64,000 bases of DNA. It comes from Euglena gracilis (Eukaryota > Euglenida > Euglenophyceae > Euglenales). Both the position numbers and the translations under genes were made by a program. The notes beneath the pieces are model-generated. The model was not told where the DNA came from and did no database searches. It saw nothing but the letters and a program-made list of their open reading frames with translations. The DNA is taken from the NCBI GenBank assembly GCA_039621445.1, contig CP154957.1, forward strand, positions 15,306,947 through 15,370,946, in the 5' to 3' direction. This document shows, one piece after another, positions 39,291-52,334 of this stretch; the first letter of the stretch is position 1, and every line of letters begins with the position of its first letter.

Positions 39291-42200
39291 CCTCCTTATA
39301 TCAAACCCTGCGAACAGGGTGTGGCCTCAAATGTTGTTTGCACTTCGCCCTCGATGGCCTTGAAAAAAAAGGCAGTCACTGAAGAAATACCGAAAAACCC
39401 ACGTTGGCTTGCCCTGAAGAGGGTGACGCAACACACCCCCTCGAAAAACGCGACACAAATCAACGCAGATAAACAAGAAACAAAATTGCATGCAAATTCC
39501 TTTTTGGGCCCCCGCGCATGCGCACTTTCGTCCCCTTGTGAAATGCAATCATCTTATGAAAACATTATCATTCTGTTGACCAAAAAAAAAGGGAAAAAAG
39601 ACCGAGAATTGTCAAAATTTCTGGTCTCGTGGTGGGGGGGGTGGGCAAATGTTGAATTTTCACAATCAAAAAATTCTCAGCAAAGATTGCCGGGAGAAAA
39701 AAAGACGCAAATAAAACACAAAAAAAATGCAAAAAGCACAAAACAGACCTTGCAAATTCTGCCATAATCAAAGACACAAAGAAGACAATGCTTCAAAGCA
39801 CTGGAGTCCATCAATGTACAAGACTAGACTGTACACTATTCATCCTTTGGATGACAGCGGAGCCGGGGAAGAAGTGGAAATTCCACCTTTGTACAATGAA
39901 TTCAAAACTTGCATTGTTCACTAAAACAATGCAACAAATCCAGCAATACAACAAAGCCCGAGAATCTGCACTAAGCACCTTCGAAGATGTAAAACAAAAA
40001 AAAGCACCCAGTGCATCCAATGCAGGTCAAAAAAATGACAATGATATCAAAACAAAAAAAAATACACCTTTAAAAAAAAAACCTTAAAACATAACTCCAA
40101 AACAAAAAAAATCAGGGGCAGGACACTTCACGTTTGATGCATTTTCCTTCATCATTTGGTTTAAGCTCCAGCAGGCCCTTGCTGGCATAAAAAACATATG
40201 ATTTTGAAAAAAAAAAAAATCAATTTTATGTCGTAACCTGACGGTCTTTTGACTGAATCAATCCAGAAGGACTCATGGCTACATAACAAACATAACATAA
40301 TAGCATAACTTGGGCCTGGCTCAGGCAACTGATGACTTAGATTTTCCTTCATCATTATGTTATAATAAGCTCCTGGTGGTGTGTTAGCCACAGGTGAGCT
40401 GGCAATAAAAAACAGATACATGACTTTTAAATTGAAAAAAACAAAAAAGCATCTTTGTTGGCAGTTTGCTTTTATGTCACGTACACAAACCCCAAAAGAG
40501 CACCCGCCCACTGCCGCCGATGGTACTACAAAAGCACCTGATATGCATTAGCAGAAGAATGTGCAATGGACGATAACAAAGGTAACCGTTCTCAAAAAAA
40601 GCAAACATTGCGGGACAATTGAATGTGATATTTTCCGCCTCCGAGACATTTGGCATGGTGACGATGAAAGAAAACTGCAAGCAACATCCACAAATGCAAA
40701 CTATAGAGCACCATGAAAATATTAACCCCCCTTAATAATGTTGCGGGGCCAAAAGAGCTGTGGGTCCCCGCCGGATGAAGCGAGCGTCCAATAATGCCCC
40801 AAACCATAACAATATGAAATGCATAGAAGCTGGTGCAGCCTACTGCAGGCACCTTTTTTAATCCCCAGAGAGGGGAAAAGGGGGCAAATTCCCACCCAAA
40901 CAACTCGCGGAAGTCGTCTAAAGATGAACCACACGGCCTTAGAGAAAGACATTGAGCAGACAAAAAGGGTGCCGTGGTGATAGACCGGGACTAAGAAGCA
41001 CCCAGTCCAATGGCGCTGCGGGTCCAAATAATGCTGCACCCCCGCTGCCGGAGGCGGCCGTCCAATGGAGCTGCGGACGCAATACTATTGGGGGGGGGGT
41101 TATTTTGGGATGAGAATCAAAAAAAACTTGCAAATCCACTTCTTCTTGTGGCGCATGAAGCGTTGTGGGGAGGGCGGTGGTGGTGGGCTGCTGGTGGCAG
41201 GGGGTGTTGCCACTGTGGCAACGTCCTCTGCATGGCTGCGGGGCCTTGGTGGCTGAAACCAGGTTGGGGTGGGACACATGTATGGCCCACGCAAACTATT
41301 GTTCTGCGACGGGTTTTGTTGGCAGATTCATGCAAACCCCCCCAAATAACGGGGGTCCAACAGGTCAGCGAGGATGAAAATATTCCACAACAGCCATATA
41401 TATCTATATATGACAAGGGTTTGCCCGTTATCCCCCCAGGGGGTCCCGGTAATAAAACTCGGGGCGGGATCCAACGTTTGATGATGATGGGTAGTGCGCC
41501 GTTACTGACACCATCTTTTTGACTCCCTCTGCCCACAAGTCAAAGCAAGAGGACTTCCTGGGGTATTCCCGGCCTCCCAGCGGGTGGGGGAGGGTCACAA
41601 AAACCATCTAAAGAACACCAAAATCTCAATGGGAAGCCCATTCATACATGAGATTGTTTCTTGGTTATCCTTTTCAGCAAATCGCAAAAACATACCTTTT
41701 CATCACGGTTGACTGATTGGGAACAACTTGAGAGCCTGCTGCACAACAAAAAAATGATGTTGGTCATGCCAAAACACCATGTCAAACCTCAAAATGCATT
41801 TCTTCCATCAAACCCCAAAATAAACAAGTGGGGCCATCCTGGGAAAAACACCCAATTTTTTCCCCCGGTGGATTTCAAAAAGCACCGTCGCAATCAGAAC
41901 AACTGACACATTTGTGCGGAGCAATGTCGAGCACAAACTGCTTTCCACGTCGATCCCAAAATCCAACAAAACCTATGTGTGTGCATTAAAAATGCATCTA
42001 TGCAAACACCCACACATGCACGCAGAGGTACATATAAAGATACAAACACAATTAAGACTTATTGAGATGTGGAACTTTGAGACCCCTCCCCAGGGGGTCG
42101 TCCAGTTCACCCCACAATGGCCACCGAACATTTTTCCAATTCCCGTCCTCTGCGATCATAGGTTTTTTTGGCGTTTTTTTCGGCTGATGCGCCGCGACGC

Positions 42201-45069
42201 GCGTCTCCCCAACCTGACGCAGGTCCGCACGATTCCCAAAGGCGGCACACAGGCAGTATATATGTAGATGTGTGTGTATTCAAAATACGCGGATGCATAC
42301 GTGTACAAACATATTTGTACGTGTAAATCAGGGGGTTTTTAAAGAGGGTCCCTCCGTCCACCGGGGGAGGGGGGTGGTCCCATGACCCGCACACTTTTCC
42401 CGAAAATGGCTAAGAATCGTGAAAAATGCCAAAAATAGAACCTTTTTCAAAATTTTCTGCACCTTCGGCGCCGAAAAATACATCCCTCCCCCCCCCCCCC
42501 CCGGGGGAAACAACCGTGGGGGGGGGGGCACGGCCACCCACCTTACTCCCACGGGACCGACTAAAAAAAAGTCCCAATGTGTAATATATGTGTGAGCATG
42601 TGTATAAACATTGTGTGCGCCATTTCTTTCAGTTTTTGAAAATTGGGACAATCACACAGCCTACAGAACACATCAAAAGATTTTAATTAAACGAATGAGT
42701 TTTGACCCTCAAATCCTCAGGAAGAAAGATTTGAAATGCGAAAACGAGCAACAGAGAGCGGCACCGGCGATTGCACGTGAGCTTTTGCCCGTTGAAGGTG
42801 CGAAGGCGTGGGCCCCCGTCCGAAATGAAACTTATTTGCATTTTGTGTCCCAAATAAGAGAATTAGCTATTGGAAGCATTCTCCCCGGGGTTCACCGAAA
42901 AACCTTACAATGCTAGAGAATGCATTGGTTTAAATTTTCTTTTGCGGTTGAAACACATCGTTGCAAACCAAAATCATTTCACATCCACATCTGTGAAGCA
43001 TTTGCCAATTCTTACTGATACCTGGATATGAAAGCAAAAAAGTGTGGAGCAAGGCAAATTTGAGGAGGTGAAAAAAATATCCACTATATCCAAGCGTTGC
43101 TTGTTTGATTGAGGATTGAGGGGGAGCTAGACAGCAGCTGGCAAAATCAACCCTAGGGGTCTACCAGTAGCTTGACTGGGAAAAATTCTTCTTGTGACCG
43201 GGTAAAAACCCAAATATTTTTGAACCTGTCAAAATCTGCAAAAAAAACGCTCATTATTTTAGCATTTTTTTGCATTAAAAAACGTTAAGCATTAAAAATC
43301 CCATTTCCATAACACCGAAAATAATTTTCATAACATTGTAGAAGGTGAATTCAACAAAATCAGTGGATTCATTTGGAAAAAAAATCCAAGCCTTCAGTTG
43401 CCAGGCCGTTTTCGGGAAGATCAGGCCAACCCTGGCAGGGGGCACCGGAAACAAAATGGTTGGGGGTCAATGGGGGGATATCATCTGTGACAATCCGAAG
43501 TTACAAAAGAACCTGAATTGGCTGAGATAACCATCAAAAAAAAGTTCAAATATATATAGAATTAATATATAATTCTTGTTAATTACATATCCCAAATCAT
43601 TTGTGTTGTCATAGCTGGGCCAAAGAGGCCATAGGAATAGGGGGCGGACAATGGGGCTCTGTCTGTGTCGAAGGTGGTGGCCACACCCTGCAGACACAAA
43701 ACCATTGTTCAAAATTCGCATTCGTAGCAAAAAGGTGGGTTTCAGAGCAAATGCGCATTTTTAACTTGGAACAAACGCCCCTAGAGACACTTCGTTTCGA
43801 GAAGTTTTTTTGACTGGGGGGTCCAGGTAAGGGTTGGGTTAAATAAGCAGGGTTTATTCATTTTTCGACTCCAAAATTCACCCCAAAAAATGGGTCCCCC
43901 TGACCTCTCAAAAATGTGTTCTTTTTTAAAAAAAACATCAAACCTGGCTGATATGACCCATGGCACACCTCCGAGGGGGGGGGGTCCAGACGCCCCAACC
44001 AAGCTTCTGCTGTCAAAACCTTTGGGGGGGTCCCCCCACCCACCCCCCAAAAAAACTCTGCTGGGCCATGGGGCCGGTTGGGTCCCGAGCTGCAATCCTG
44101 GGCATAAATTTCAGCAGCTTGGGACTCCTCTCCAAAATCAGGCTGTCCAAAGACACCCCAAAACTTTTTTCTGTTTCCACAACCCAGCCCAGGTGTAAAA
44201 AAAAACAACTAAATAAACATGTTTTTTTGAAAACTTGCGCACTTTTTAGGGAGGTAGTTTCAGACCCTTGGGGGGTTAGCACTTATTGGGGCACTGCACA
44301 CAATTAGGACACTGTGCACTTGTGCACTTGGGGAGTTACAGTTTGTGGCCAGCTTTGGCAAAGCTTGCTGAAGCGAAAGAATTTCGGACAGAAAAGACCG
44401 AAAGTTTTGGGGAAATGGCCAAATGACAATCTCTGACAGGGTTCCTTGGGGATTTTATCTCGAAGTTTTTGCAAATGATTAAAGTAAAATGAAACCCCAC
44501 AATAACCCTCTCTCCAAGCAAGGCATATGTTGGGGGGGCAGGGGGATTGTTACTATGGAGCAAACCCCCCAAAACAAGGCTGCCCCAAAAATAATGCCCC
44601 CAGCCTGACCAAGCAAAAATCCAAAAAAGTCCCTGCTGCCACAAGCACGATTTTTGGGAGCTTGGGTTTGTCAAAAAAAAAAGACGCCAAGGGGGGTCAT
44701 TTTCCACATATTTGGGCTCATATGCCACATATCTGAATGAATCACAAAAAACAAATATTCAGTAATGCTTTTTCCTCACAGAAAATGTGAGCTTCAACGA
44801 TTGTGAACTGCGGAGAAATGTTCTTTGCACCCACCCCCAAATTAAGACCTGGGTATCCATTGATGGAAACCTCCAGTGGGTGGTCTTTTTCGGTGGGTCT
44901 TAAACCCCACTTTTGAAGTAGAATATCTGATTTGGTGAAAATAGGTGTTGTTTTGAAGTAGAGTACCGTGGGGTGTGGAAAAATCTCACGGACACTGCTG
45001 GCCGTCTGTTGAAAAGAGCTTTTGATCGAGGGGTACTGGTACCCAACGTTGCATACAGCCAAATATACG
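39291..45069. other. About 5.8 kb without recognisable genes
   Basis: No frame shows a known motif. It holds A-rich and G/C-run segments, a diverged direct repeat (40141-40215 and 40341-40440, both with ATTTTCCTTCATCAT, AAGCTCC and GCTGGCA then A-rich), a related pair at about 40740-40800 and 41005-41090, and C-run/G-run stems near 42485-42530. Many short open frames overlap on both strands, as expected by chance in GC-run DNA. Confidence 0.5.
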
Positions 45070-45402
45070 CTCACGATCGTCGGATTGGCCAGAATCAGAA
45101 CTGAAATTTGTGTGATTTTCGGTGGTGTTTGGTTTGAGAGGCGCAACTATAATGCCTGAAGAACGCTAAAAGAAAAAAAAACAGTAAAAATCCTTAAACT
45201 TATTGAATTTTTCGCCTTAAAAATAATGCCTGCTGACAAAATTCATGTCTGGCCGGCAGACCAGGAGGCACACACGCACCTGGCGGGGCCTGCTGCTGCG
45301 CGGCGAGGGGCTGTGTCGTGGAGGACGACCTGGGAGGGCAGTGGAACGAGGACTGTGATGCCGGTCCCCCACCACAGGGTTTGGGTCCCCTCAGGGCGGT
45401 CC
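45070..45402 (+). repeat. 333-bp direct repeat, copy 1
   Basis: Same order and high identity with 48223-48556, from CTCACGATC to CCTCAGGGCGGTC. Contains a G/C-rich half with AGGACGACCTGGGAGGGCAG. Confidence 0.88.
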
Positions 45403-45559
45403 TTACAGAAAGCAAAAAAATACAAACGTTGATTGTACAAAGCATATGGCAGAGCTGCGATAAGGAGGCTTTATTTTGATGAGGGTCAATGGTTTGGAGG
45501 TTGGGGCGACAGAATCGTTTAGTCCACATCCCACCTGGGGTTTTTCAGAGTGACTGACT

Positions 45560-45760
45560 GGTTTTTGGTCCGGATCCTCTCCACCGGGGGGGGTTCAACA
45601 CGGGAAATAAACCCATCATGCGTCGCAAGCCGGCAAACTCAATGCCTCTGCCACCGACTCGGGTGACAGAAGCAAAAGCCAACCGTTCTGCAGCTGCCAC
45701 CACTTTTGCGGCACCGCGGCGCTCTGCGCCAAACCCTCTGAGCACAGAGCCACACCCCCC
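45560..45760. repeat. Dispersed segment, partner at about 55990-56075
   Basis: Shares TTCTGCAGCTGCCAC, TTTTGCGGCACCGCGGCGCT and GAGCACAGAGCCACAC with the sequence leading into the (CA)n tract at 56077. In this copy the CACA is followed by a C-run, in the other by the dinucleotide repeat. Confidence 0.75.
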
Positions 45761-45844
45761 CCCCCCCGGTCGCAGGCGTGCCGTACTGCCAGCCTATAAT
45801 GATTTGCACCTGGTTGCATTGCTGCCCCGCGGGCACATAGCTTA

Positions 45845-48215
45845 ACTTTCACTCATCGGCCCAACTCCCTGAGCCCCGGCACCTGGCGCCAGTCAGCATC
45901 CAACCATTGCTTTATCTTCACCACCTGGCCATTCTCTGTCAAATTGTTTTCGCCCTGGATATCAATTTCTCTTCTGATGTGCAATGCAAACCAGAACAAC
46001 ATCCCATTGAATGCATAGAACATTGCACAGCATACATTGGGCGGCAGGCTTTCACTTTCTGTTGGCTCAAGCGGGCAAGCTCTCACAGTTCAATTTCCTG
46101 GGAACGATGGGCAGATCAACACAGATTGTTCTGCAGAATCTTGGGGGGGGCAAACCAAATAAGCCTTCCCTGGTCGAACATCCCTCCAGACGGTGATCAA
46201 AATATTGGGGGTTGATGGGAAAAATCGTTCTGGGAAATTCAGGACAAAATTTTGTCCATTTTGGTTTCCTTACCAAACAGGCTTTTGCTTTAGGACCCCA
46301 GGGGTATTTTGGACAAGCTAGAAAAAGTGGACCAGCCCCCTAGGGGGGGGGGGGTGTCTGGGGTCCCCCCAAATGGAAAAAAAATTTCCTCCGGCGCTGC
46401 ACGTCGAGGGGGAGATGACGTTTTTAAAAGAAGTTTTTTGGCTGATTTTGTTCAAAAATTCCCCAAAAATGGCAAAACGGACATTTTTGGCAATTTTTTT
46501 GGGGTCCCAAAAAAAATTTACAGCGCTTCGCTCTGGTACTGGAAAAAATTTCAACTAGCTAGCACTGCTAGCAGACCTTCCCCCGGGGAAGGGGGTTTGC
46601 TAGAAATCCCACTTGCCAAATTTGGACTAGCTGTAGCCCAGCCCCCCCGGGGGGTATTGTGATCCCTTAAGTAGAAGCCTACTGCCAATTTGTCCGTTTT
46701 TTTCCTGGCAAATTCAAAAAAAAAATCCAATTTCCTCCAGTCTATGATTATTCTTCGGTGCTTTGCGCCGATTCTTGAGGATTATTGGGTATTCTTGTTC
46801 CAAATCACCTATTCAGGATCACCTCGGTATTGATCATGGAATATGTTTCTTTGCTTTATTTTGCAGTTTGGAATTAAATTTTACCAAATTTTGACTTTTT
46901 GGGATTTGTGAAAACCTCAGCATTTTGACTTGAAAACTCTTGTCTTCCCTGTAAATTGGGTTCACAACATTTTTCCGTCCCAATATTTCCCAGCCATTTC
47001 AAATGGGCATTCCCGGCATTTTAAAGATTTGTCCAATGTCCCAAAGCACCTTTCCCAGCGGCAATTGTTCCCAGATCCCTCCAATACGAACGCAAACAAA
47101 AAAAACAGAAAACAGATGTTGAAGATTGTCACAAACAGGCTTTTTTTACCAACCCAGGGGGAGGAGCAGTCCGGAATGCCTGTGAGTGCCTGCCCAGGCA
47201 CTCACCCCCCCCCGGAAGCTGGTCCCAAGCATTTTCAGGCCACTTTGCTAAAAAACAGGCCTTTTTTGTCACTTCCGGCACCAGCACTTTTGGCCAAATG
47301 CCCGACCCCCTGGGTCGGAATCGAAGCCCTGGAGAGTCTGCCAAAGCTGGCACCCCCCTACCTTTAAAAAATTCTAGCCTTACACTTGAAGATTTTTGGC
47401 TCTTTTGGCATTACTAAGAAATTCACGGTGAAAAAACAGCGGCCCTTCTGAAATTACACTGAGTGAACGTGGATATTGACAGTATTTGCACAAATTGTTA
47501 AAATTTTGGACAAGATAATTGAAACTTTTTGCATAAATTATTAGGCTTTTGGACAAAGTTATAGAGAATTTTGGACAAAATTATTGAAACTCGGGAATCC
47601 TCAAATCTTGTGTTGTGTTCAAAATGTAATCCCACGCCTTTGATGCTTCTCTTTGTTCGATACTTGGTCAGATTGGTTCATCAGAACCAAACCGACGCAA
47701 ACCGTCCAATTTTGACGATAATCACACCATTCTTTCTCCAAATAAAAAAACTGCACATGCGGTTCCAACAGGCAGCAGCAGGCAAAGGGGTGAACCAATG
47801 CCCTCTCAAACCCTCAGACATCTCACATTTGCAAACGGGGCAAGCAATGGTGAGTTTAGACCCCCACCATCCCCCCCCCCCGCCCTTGTCCCCCCTCCCA
47901 ATCCTGTTCCATGCCTATCCTGGTCTGCCAAGAGAAATTTGTTGACCCCCCATATCTCGCCCCCCTTCTTGTCCATTCTTGGTTTGGTGTCAATTGGGGT
48001 GTGGGACAAGATCCGGGGGGTGGGGGGACAAAATCAAAATACAAAGTTAGGCAATCTTGAAAACACAGGCAGATTCAGGGAATCTTGGGAGGGAAAAGCA
48101 GATTTTGCTTGGTCACCAGCCAGGATTTTTCTGAGTCATGGCCAGCACCCCTCCTAGGACCAGCACAGGTTCTGGGCGGTGGAACTGGCCATGGGGTCGT
48201 CAACAGGGGTCCCCC
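45845..48215 (+). repeat. Long duplicated segment, copy 1
   Basis: Colinear with 57179-58705 in several blocks: 45845-46260, 46686-47105, about 47385-47530, 47590-47790 and 47990-48215. Copy 1 has extra sequence at about 46262-46685 and 47110-47380. A partial third copy lies at about 51630-51820. Confidence 0.88.
45853..46086 (-). CDS. 78-residue ORF conserved between duplicated segments (copy 1)
   Basis: Reads LPPNVCCAMFYAFNGMLFW, then EIDIQGENNLTENGQVVKIK and WLDADWRQVPGLRELGR. Copy 2 at 57187-57423 has the same frame; the differences I found in the shared part are one silent change (Gln codon) and one Asp to Glu, and the N-terminal end differs by an indel. That is weak evidence for coding. 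No family recognised; it may be a relic of a repeat-borne gene. Confidence 0.3.
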   Translation of the reverse strand: MRACPLEPTESESLPPNVCCAMFYAFNGMLFWFALHIRREIDIQGENNLTENGQVVKIKQWLDADWRQVPGLRELGR

Positions 48216-48222
48216 TCTTCTC

Positions 48223-48556
48223 CTCACGATCATCGGATTGGCCAGAATCAGATCTGAAAATTTGTGTGATTTTCGGTGGTGCTTGGTTTGAGAGGCACAA
48301 CCATAATGCCTGAAGAACGCTAAAAGAAAAAAAAAACGGTAAAAATCCTTAAACTTATTGAATTTTTCGCCTTAAAAAAAAAGCCTGCTGACAAAATTCA
48401 CGTCTGGACGGCAGACCAGGAGGCACACACGCACCTGGCCGGGCCTGCTGCTGGGCGGCGAGGGGCTGTGTCGTGGAGGACGACCTGGGAGGGCAGTGGA
48501 ACAAGGACTGTGATGCCGGTCCCCCACCACGGGGCTTGGGTCCCCTCAGGGCGGTC
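48223..48556 (+). repeat. 333-bp direct repeat, copy 2
   Basis: Partner of 45070-45402. Small substitutions and homopolymer-length changes only. Confidence 0.88.
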
Positions 48557-49181
48557 GGAAAAGAAAAACAACGGCCCGTCCCAGCACATTCAATGAAAAA
48601 CCACGAGGCAAAAATGCTGGAAAATGGCCATATTTTCGCCAAATAAAAACTGATTTCAACAAATAAAAACCGGGTCAACAAAGTTCTGGCATCCTTAAAC
48701 CATCACCCATCCACCCAAAAGCACTAATTAATTTTCTCTTCAAACACGAACTCAAGCTTTGGCCATGCTTCAAATTAAAAGAAAAAGTGGGGATCACATC
48801 CCCAGTCCATCGGCCACTTGAACAGTGACGCGGTCCAACGTTGTTCAACACCCAGCCACATTGCTTTGTCCATTTTTTTACCAACAATCCCAGTTGGGGG
48901 TAGGGTGTGCCATTGCAAGCACAGTCCCCCGCCCCCCCCCCACCAGCCCATTTTGTTCCAATGCACTGCGGGGGGAGCAAACCATTCATCCACTAAGTTG
49001 CATTCACAAAGACGCTGGTGAACGCATTCTTTTGGTGAACAAAGCTGAACACAAAAAAAAAACTGGTGAATGCATGTGAACACAGAAAAACTTTGGGTGG
49101 ACACAAAAAAATGATAAAATACACAGGGACAAATGGATCTGTTGGCACCATGCAGTCATAGCCACAATGAGTCACATTGGG

Positions 49182-49655
49182 CAGGGGGGGGGAAATGCGC
49201 TCGCCCGGCCTCGGAAAAAATGCGCAAAAATTCGCAAAAATGCGCAAAAAAATGCGCAAAAATGCGCATTTTTGGAAAAAATGCACAAAAATGTGCAAAA
49301 TCCGAGAAAAAAATGCGCAAAAATCACGATAATGCAAAAATTACCCAAAAACATGCAAAAATGGCAACAAATTTGAAGAAATTATATAGAATAATGCGGA
49401 AAATATACGTTTTAAAAAAAGTCAAAAATTTCAATTTTTTGCAAAAAATTGCAAAAATGGTCAAAAAATGCGAAAAATTTGGAAAATCACGAAAAAATGT
49501 GCCAAAAAAAAGCAAAAAAATGTGCTGAAAAAAACGAAAAAATGCGCAAAAAATGCGAAAAAATGCGCAAAAATGCGCATTTTTGGAAAATTTGAAAAAA
49601 TGCGCAAAAAAATGCGCAAAAATGCGGAAAATTGCGAAACGCATTTCCCCCCCTG
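49182..49655. mobile_element. FB1: A-rich TIR element with target-site duplication
   Basis: Ends are CAGGGGGGGGGAAATGCG and CGCATTTCCCCCCCTG, inverse of each other. Flanks are CATTGGG on both sides (49175-49181 and 49656-49662), a 7-bp target-site duplication. The interior is an array of AAAAATGCGC-like units, with palindrome AAAAATGCGCATTTTT at about 49258 and 49569. No coding capacity, so non-autonomous. CAGGG termini recall hAT elements, which usually make 8-bp duplications. Confidence 0.8.
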
Positions 49656-49662
49656 CATTGGG

Positions 49663-51063
49663 CCTGGCTCCATTTGGAAAGTGTGGCAGGGAATCACAGT
49701 GCTGTTTCTGTAACACCGGGGGGGTCCCCCACCCACCCAGGGTGTAAATAACACCCCCCCCCCCCCACGGGGTCCACCTTCGGTGACCGAGAAAATAACC
49801 CCCCAAAATTTCGGGCCGACGACCCAGATTTTGACCTGAAAAATCACAATCCCTAAAAACAAATTACGAAAAAAAATTGATTTCTCTGGATCATTTGTCA
49901 ACATGAAACTGTTTTGTTCCAACAGTTTGTGGCCCTGGGAAAGCAACTGTTGCTGAAATGGTCCAGAACTCCAAATTGTTGTCATACATGTTACTGGGCA
50001 AATGGCCTAACATAGCTTACACGGCAATGACACGCTTTGAACACACTTGACAAGAAAATGGCTTCCAGCACTTCAGTCTGTAAAAAAAAAAGGCGGATTT
50101 GTGTGTTTGAATTTGCTCAAAAACAGTCGCAAACATCCACAAAATAAACTTCTTCAATCTGGCAGATCATTGCAATTGTTTCTTCAGAAAAGATGTGCAA
50201 AAACGTGATTTAAGGTCTTCTTTTTGAGCCCTCAAAATTTTCTGGTGCTTTGTTCTGAGAAACCAGTTGTGTAGGGAGGGTTCCGCCCCCTACGACTCCC
50301 CACCCATGGGGGGGGGTCCAACCAGCACCTGTTTTCCAGCCAACACCCTGGCTGCCGCTGCCCCCCTCCCTAGGGGAGTGGCAGTCGGGCTCGGGCTGCA
50401 CCCGGCTGACATACAACAAAAAACCCCAAATCCAATTTTTCAGACAAATTTTGACGTGAAAAACAAAACTGCCGTGTTTACTATTTTTGACCGCTTCCTT
50501 AAAAAAAATTCCCCTAAAAGCCCCTAAGGGCTTCACCAATTCCCTGCACTTTGATCAGATTTTGTAATAATGCAGCTTTTTCTTAGGGTGTGCGAAAGAA
50601 ATTACAAAAAAAAGATGCCCTCGGCAATGTGAATGAATCAGATGCAGTCAACCAAGCTCTTTCCATTCAGTATGTACTTGTAAAGTTTTCAGCTTCTCTA
50701 TCTTAGAGCACTGGGAAATCAGGAAAAAAAATTGGTCCCGGAGGGTCTCAGGCCACCCTGGTCTGAAGACCCGCATAACCCACATAACCCACATAACCCG
50801 GGTTTGGGCTCCGACGATTGGTGATGCGGAAAGAATTGTTGGCTGAATATAATATGAACCCCTGCCCTGAATGTTTTGTGGTGCCGCCACCTGCTCACCA
50901 TTGATTTGGCAATCCAACGATGTCATACTCATGATTTCAGTCTCACCCAAAAGCCCGATGCCTCATTGGTCTCATAATTGCCCCAGCCCAAGCTGGGTGC
51001 CATTGATTGGGGGGATGGGGATCGCCCCCCGCGGCTTCGCTTGCTGGGTTGGGGTGGGTGACC
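49663..51063. other. No gene recognised
   Basis: Non-coding, with C-run blocks (49749-49765), a 9-bp tandem repeat of CCACATAAC type (50771-50799) and mixed sequence. Confidence 0.5.
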
Positions 51064-51137
51064 ATAAATTTGCCCACCGACACTAGCAAGCAAAGCCTCC
51101 CGTGGCTTTGCTTGCTGGTTTCGGTGGGCAAATTTAT
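51064..51137. repeat. 74-bp hairpin with long arms
   Basis: ATAAATTTGCCCACCGA and GCAAGCAAAGCC on the left pair with GGCTTTGCTTGC and TCGGTGGGCAAATTTAT on the right, with a short unpaired part in each arm and loop TCCCGT. A related half copy (GGCTTCGCTTGCTGG) precedes it at about 51031. Confidence 0.88.
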
Positions 51138-51470
51138 ACGCATGCAAACACACGACGCTTTAACCATGCAATCAAGTTATGCAACAAATTATTTGTTTAT
51201 TTCTATGACATCACACTGAAGAAAGGCAGAAATTGATGTCAAACAGATGAAGCAGTTCAAATTTTGTGGGGATTTATAGGGGACAAGCAGGGGAATGTCT
51301 GAAGAGTTCGCTGCATTCATGGTACAGCTTAACGGAATTTACCCACCTCATGGGATGGGGTCCAGCCGGCCAACAGCTTTTTTCCAGCCAGCAGCCTTTC
51401 CGACCCCCTCCCCCCATCAACAAGTTTTATTTCTTTTCTAGCCGCCCGGAGGGCTGCTGGAAGGTGACGC

Positions 51471-51625
51471 ATTATTTGCTTTCGGGAGTGCAAAAAAAAA
51501 GCCTGAAATTGGGCAAAATGGGTCAGATTGGGCTGGCCAGGGCAAATTTTAAATCAAAAGCTCTGGTTTTTTCATCATCAGTGGCAGTTTGGGGGGGGGG
51601 GCATTTTTTGGAGATTTGGTTCTTG
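51471..51625 (+). repeat. Dispersed repeat, partner at 54370-54530
   Basis: Shares ATTATTTGCTTTCGGGAGTG, TTGGGCAAAATGGGTCAGAT and GCTGGCCAGGGCAAATTTT, then a G-run and GGAGATTTG, in the same order at both sites. Confidence 0.8.
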
Positions 51626-52006
51626 TCTTCTCTTCCCTGAAAATTGGGTTCACGACATTTTTTCGTCCAAATTTTTCCCAGCCATTTCAAGTGAGATAAT
51701 ATCCCAAAGGATTTTTCCTGCTGTCAATTGGTCCCATATCCCTGCTATTTCGGCATTATTAGGGCAATTTTCAGTGAAAAATAACGGCGCTCCTGAAATT
51801 ACACGGGGTCCCCGAACTTGTCCCCCCCTCCCAATCGTGTTCCATGCCTGGCCCGGTGTGCCAGTAATGGCACGAAGCCGGGACCCCATAACCAGGTTTT
51901 GAATAATGCTGAGCTCTTAATGAGCGCGCACCAACCCCTTCATTGACACCCCATATACACCGGACCACTCCATGGAGCTCTTTTGACTGAAATGCAAGGG
52001 TTTTGT

Positions 52007-52334
52007 GCCCAAAACGGGGCGCCGGCGAGTCGAAAAACGCTCATTTTCGGCTCAAAAAAAAACACCTTATCCGGGTCCGGGAGGCCAAAAAACGTCGTTT
52101 CGGGCGAAAAAGATTTTCGATTTTTTTCGACTTTTTTTCGACTTTTCGACCCAAAGTGAATGGGTCGGCGGCCCAAAACGGGGCGCCGGCGGGTCGAAAA
52201 ACGCTCGTTTTCGGCTCCAAAACGGTTTTTCTGGGTCCGGGAGGCCAAAAAACATCGTTTCGGACAAAAAAAAATTTTCGACTTTTTTCGACTTTTTTGG
52301 CTTCATTTTGGAGATATTTTGAAAATTGACATTT
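52007..52334. repeat. Tandem pair of 164-bp units
   Basis: GCCCAAAACGGGGCGCCGGC starts at 52007 and 52171. Both units contain CGAAAAACGCTC, GGGTCCGGGAGGCCAAAAAA and TTTTTTCGACTTTTT. A fragment recurs at about 53235-53275. Confidence 0.85.

Noticed and set aside
49200-49640. CRISPR-like array of short repeats
   Set aside because: The AAAAATGCGC units are contiguous and irregular, with no unique spacers, and lie inside a TIR element of a eukaryote.
50771-50799. Telomere-like repeat (CATAACC)
   Set aside because: Only three 9-bp units of a non-telomeric sequence, internal to the window.
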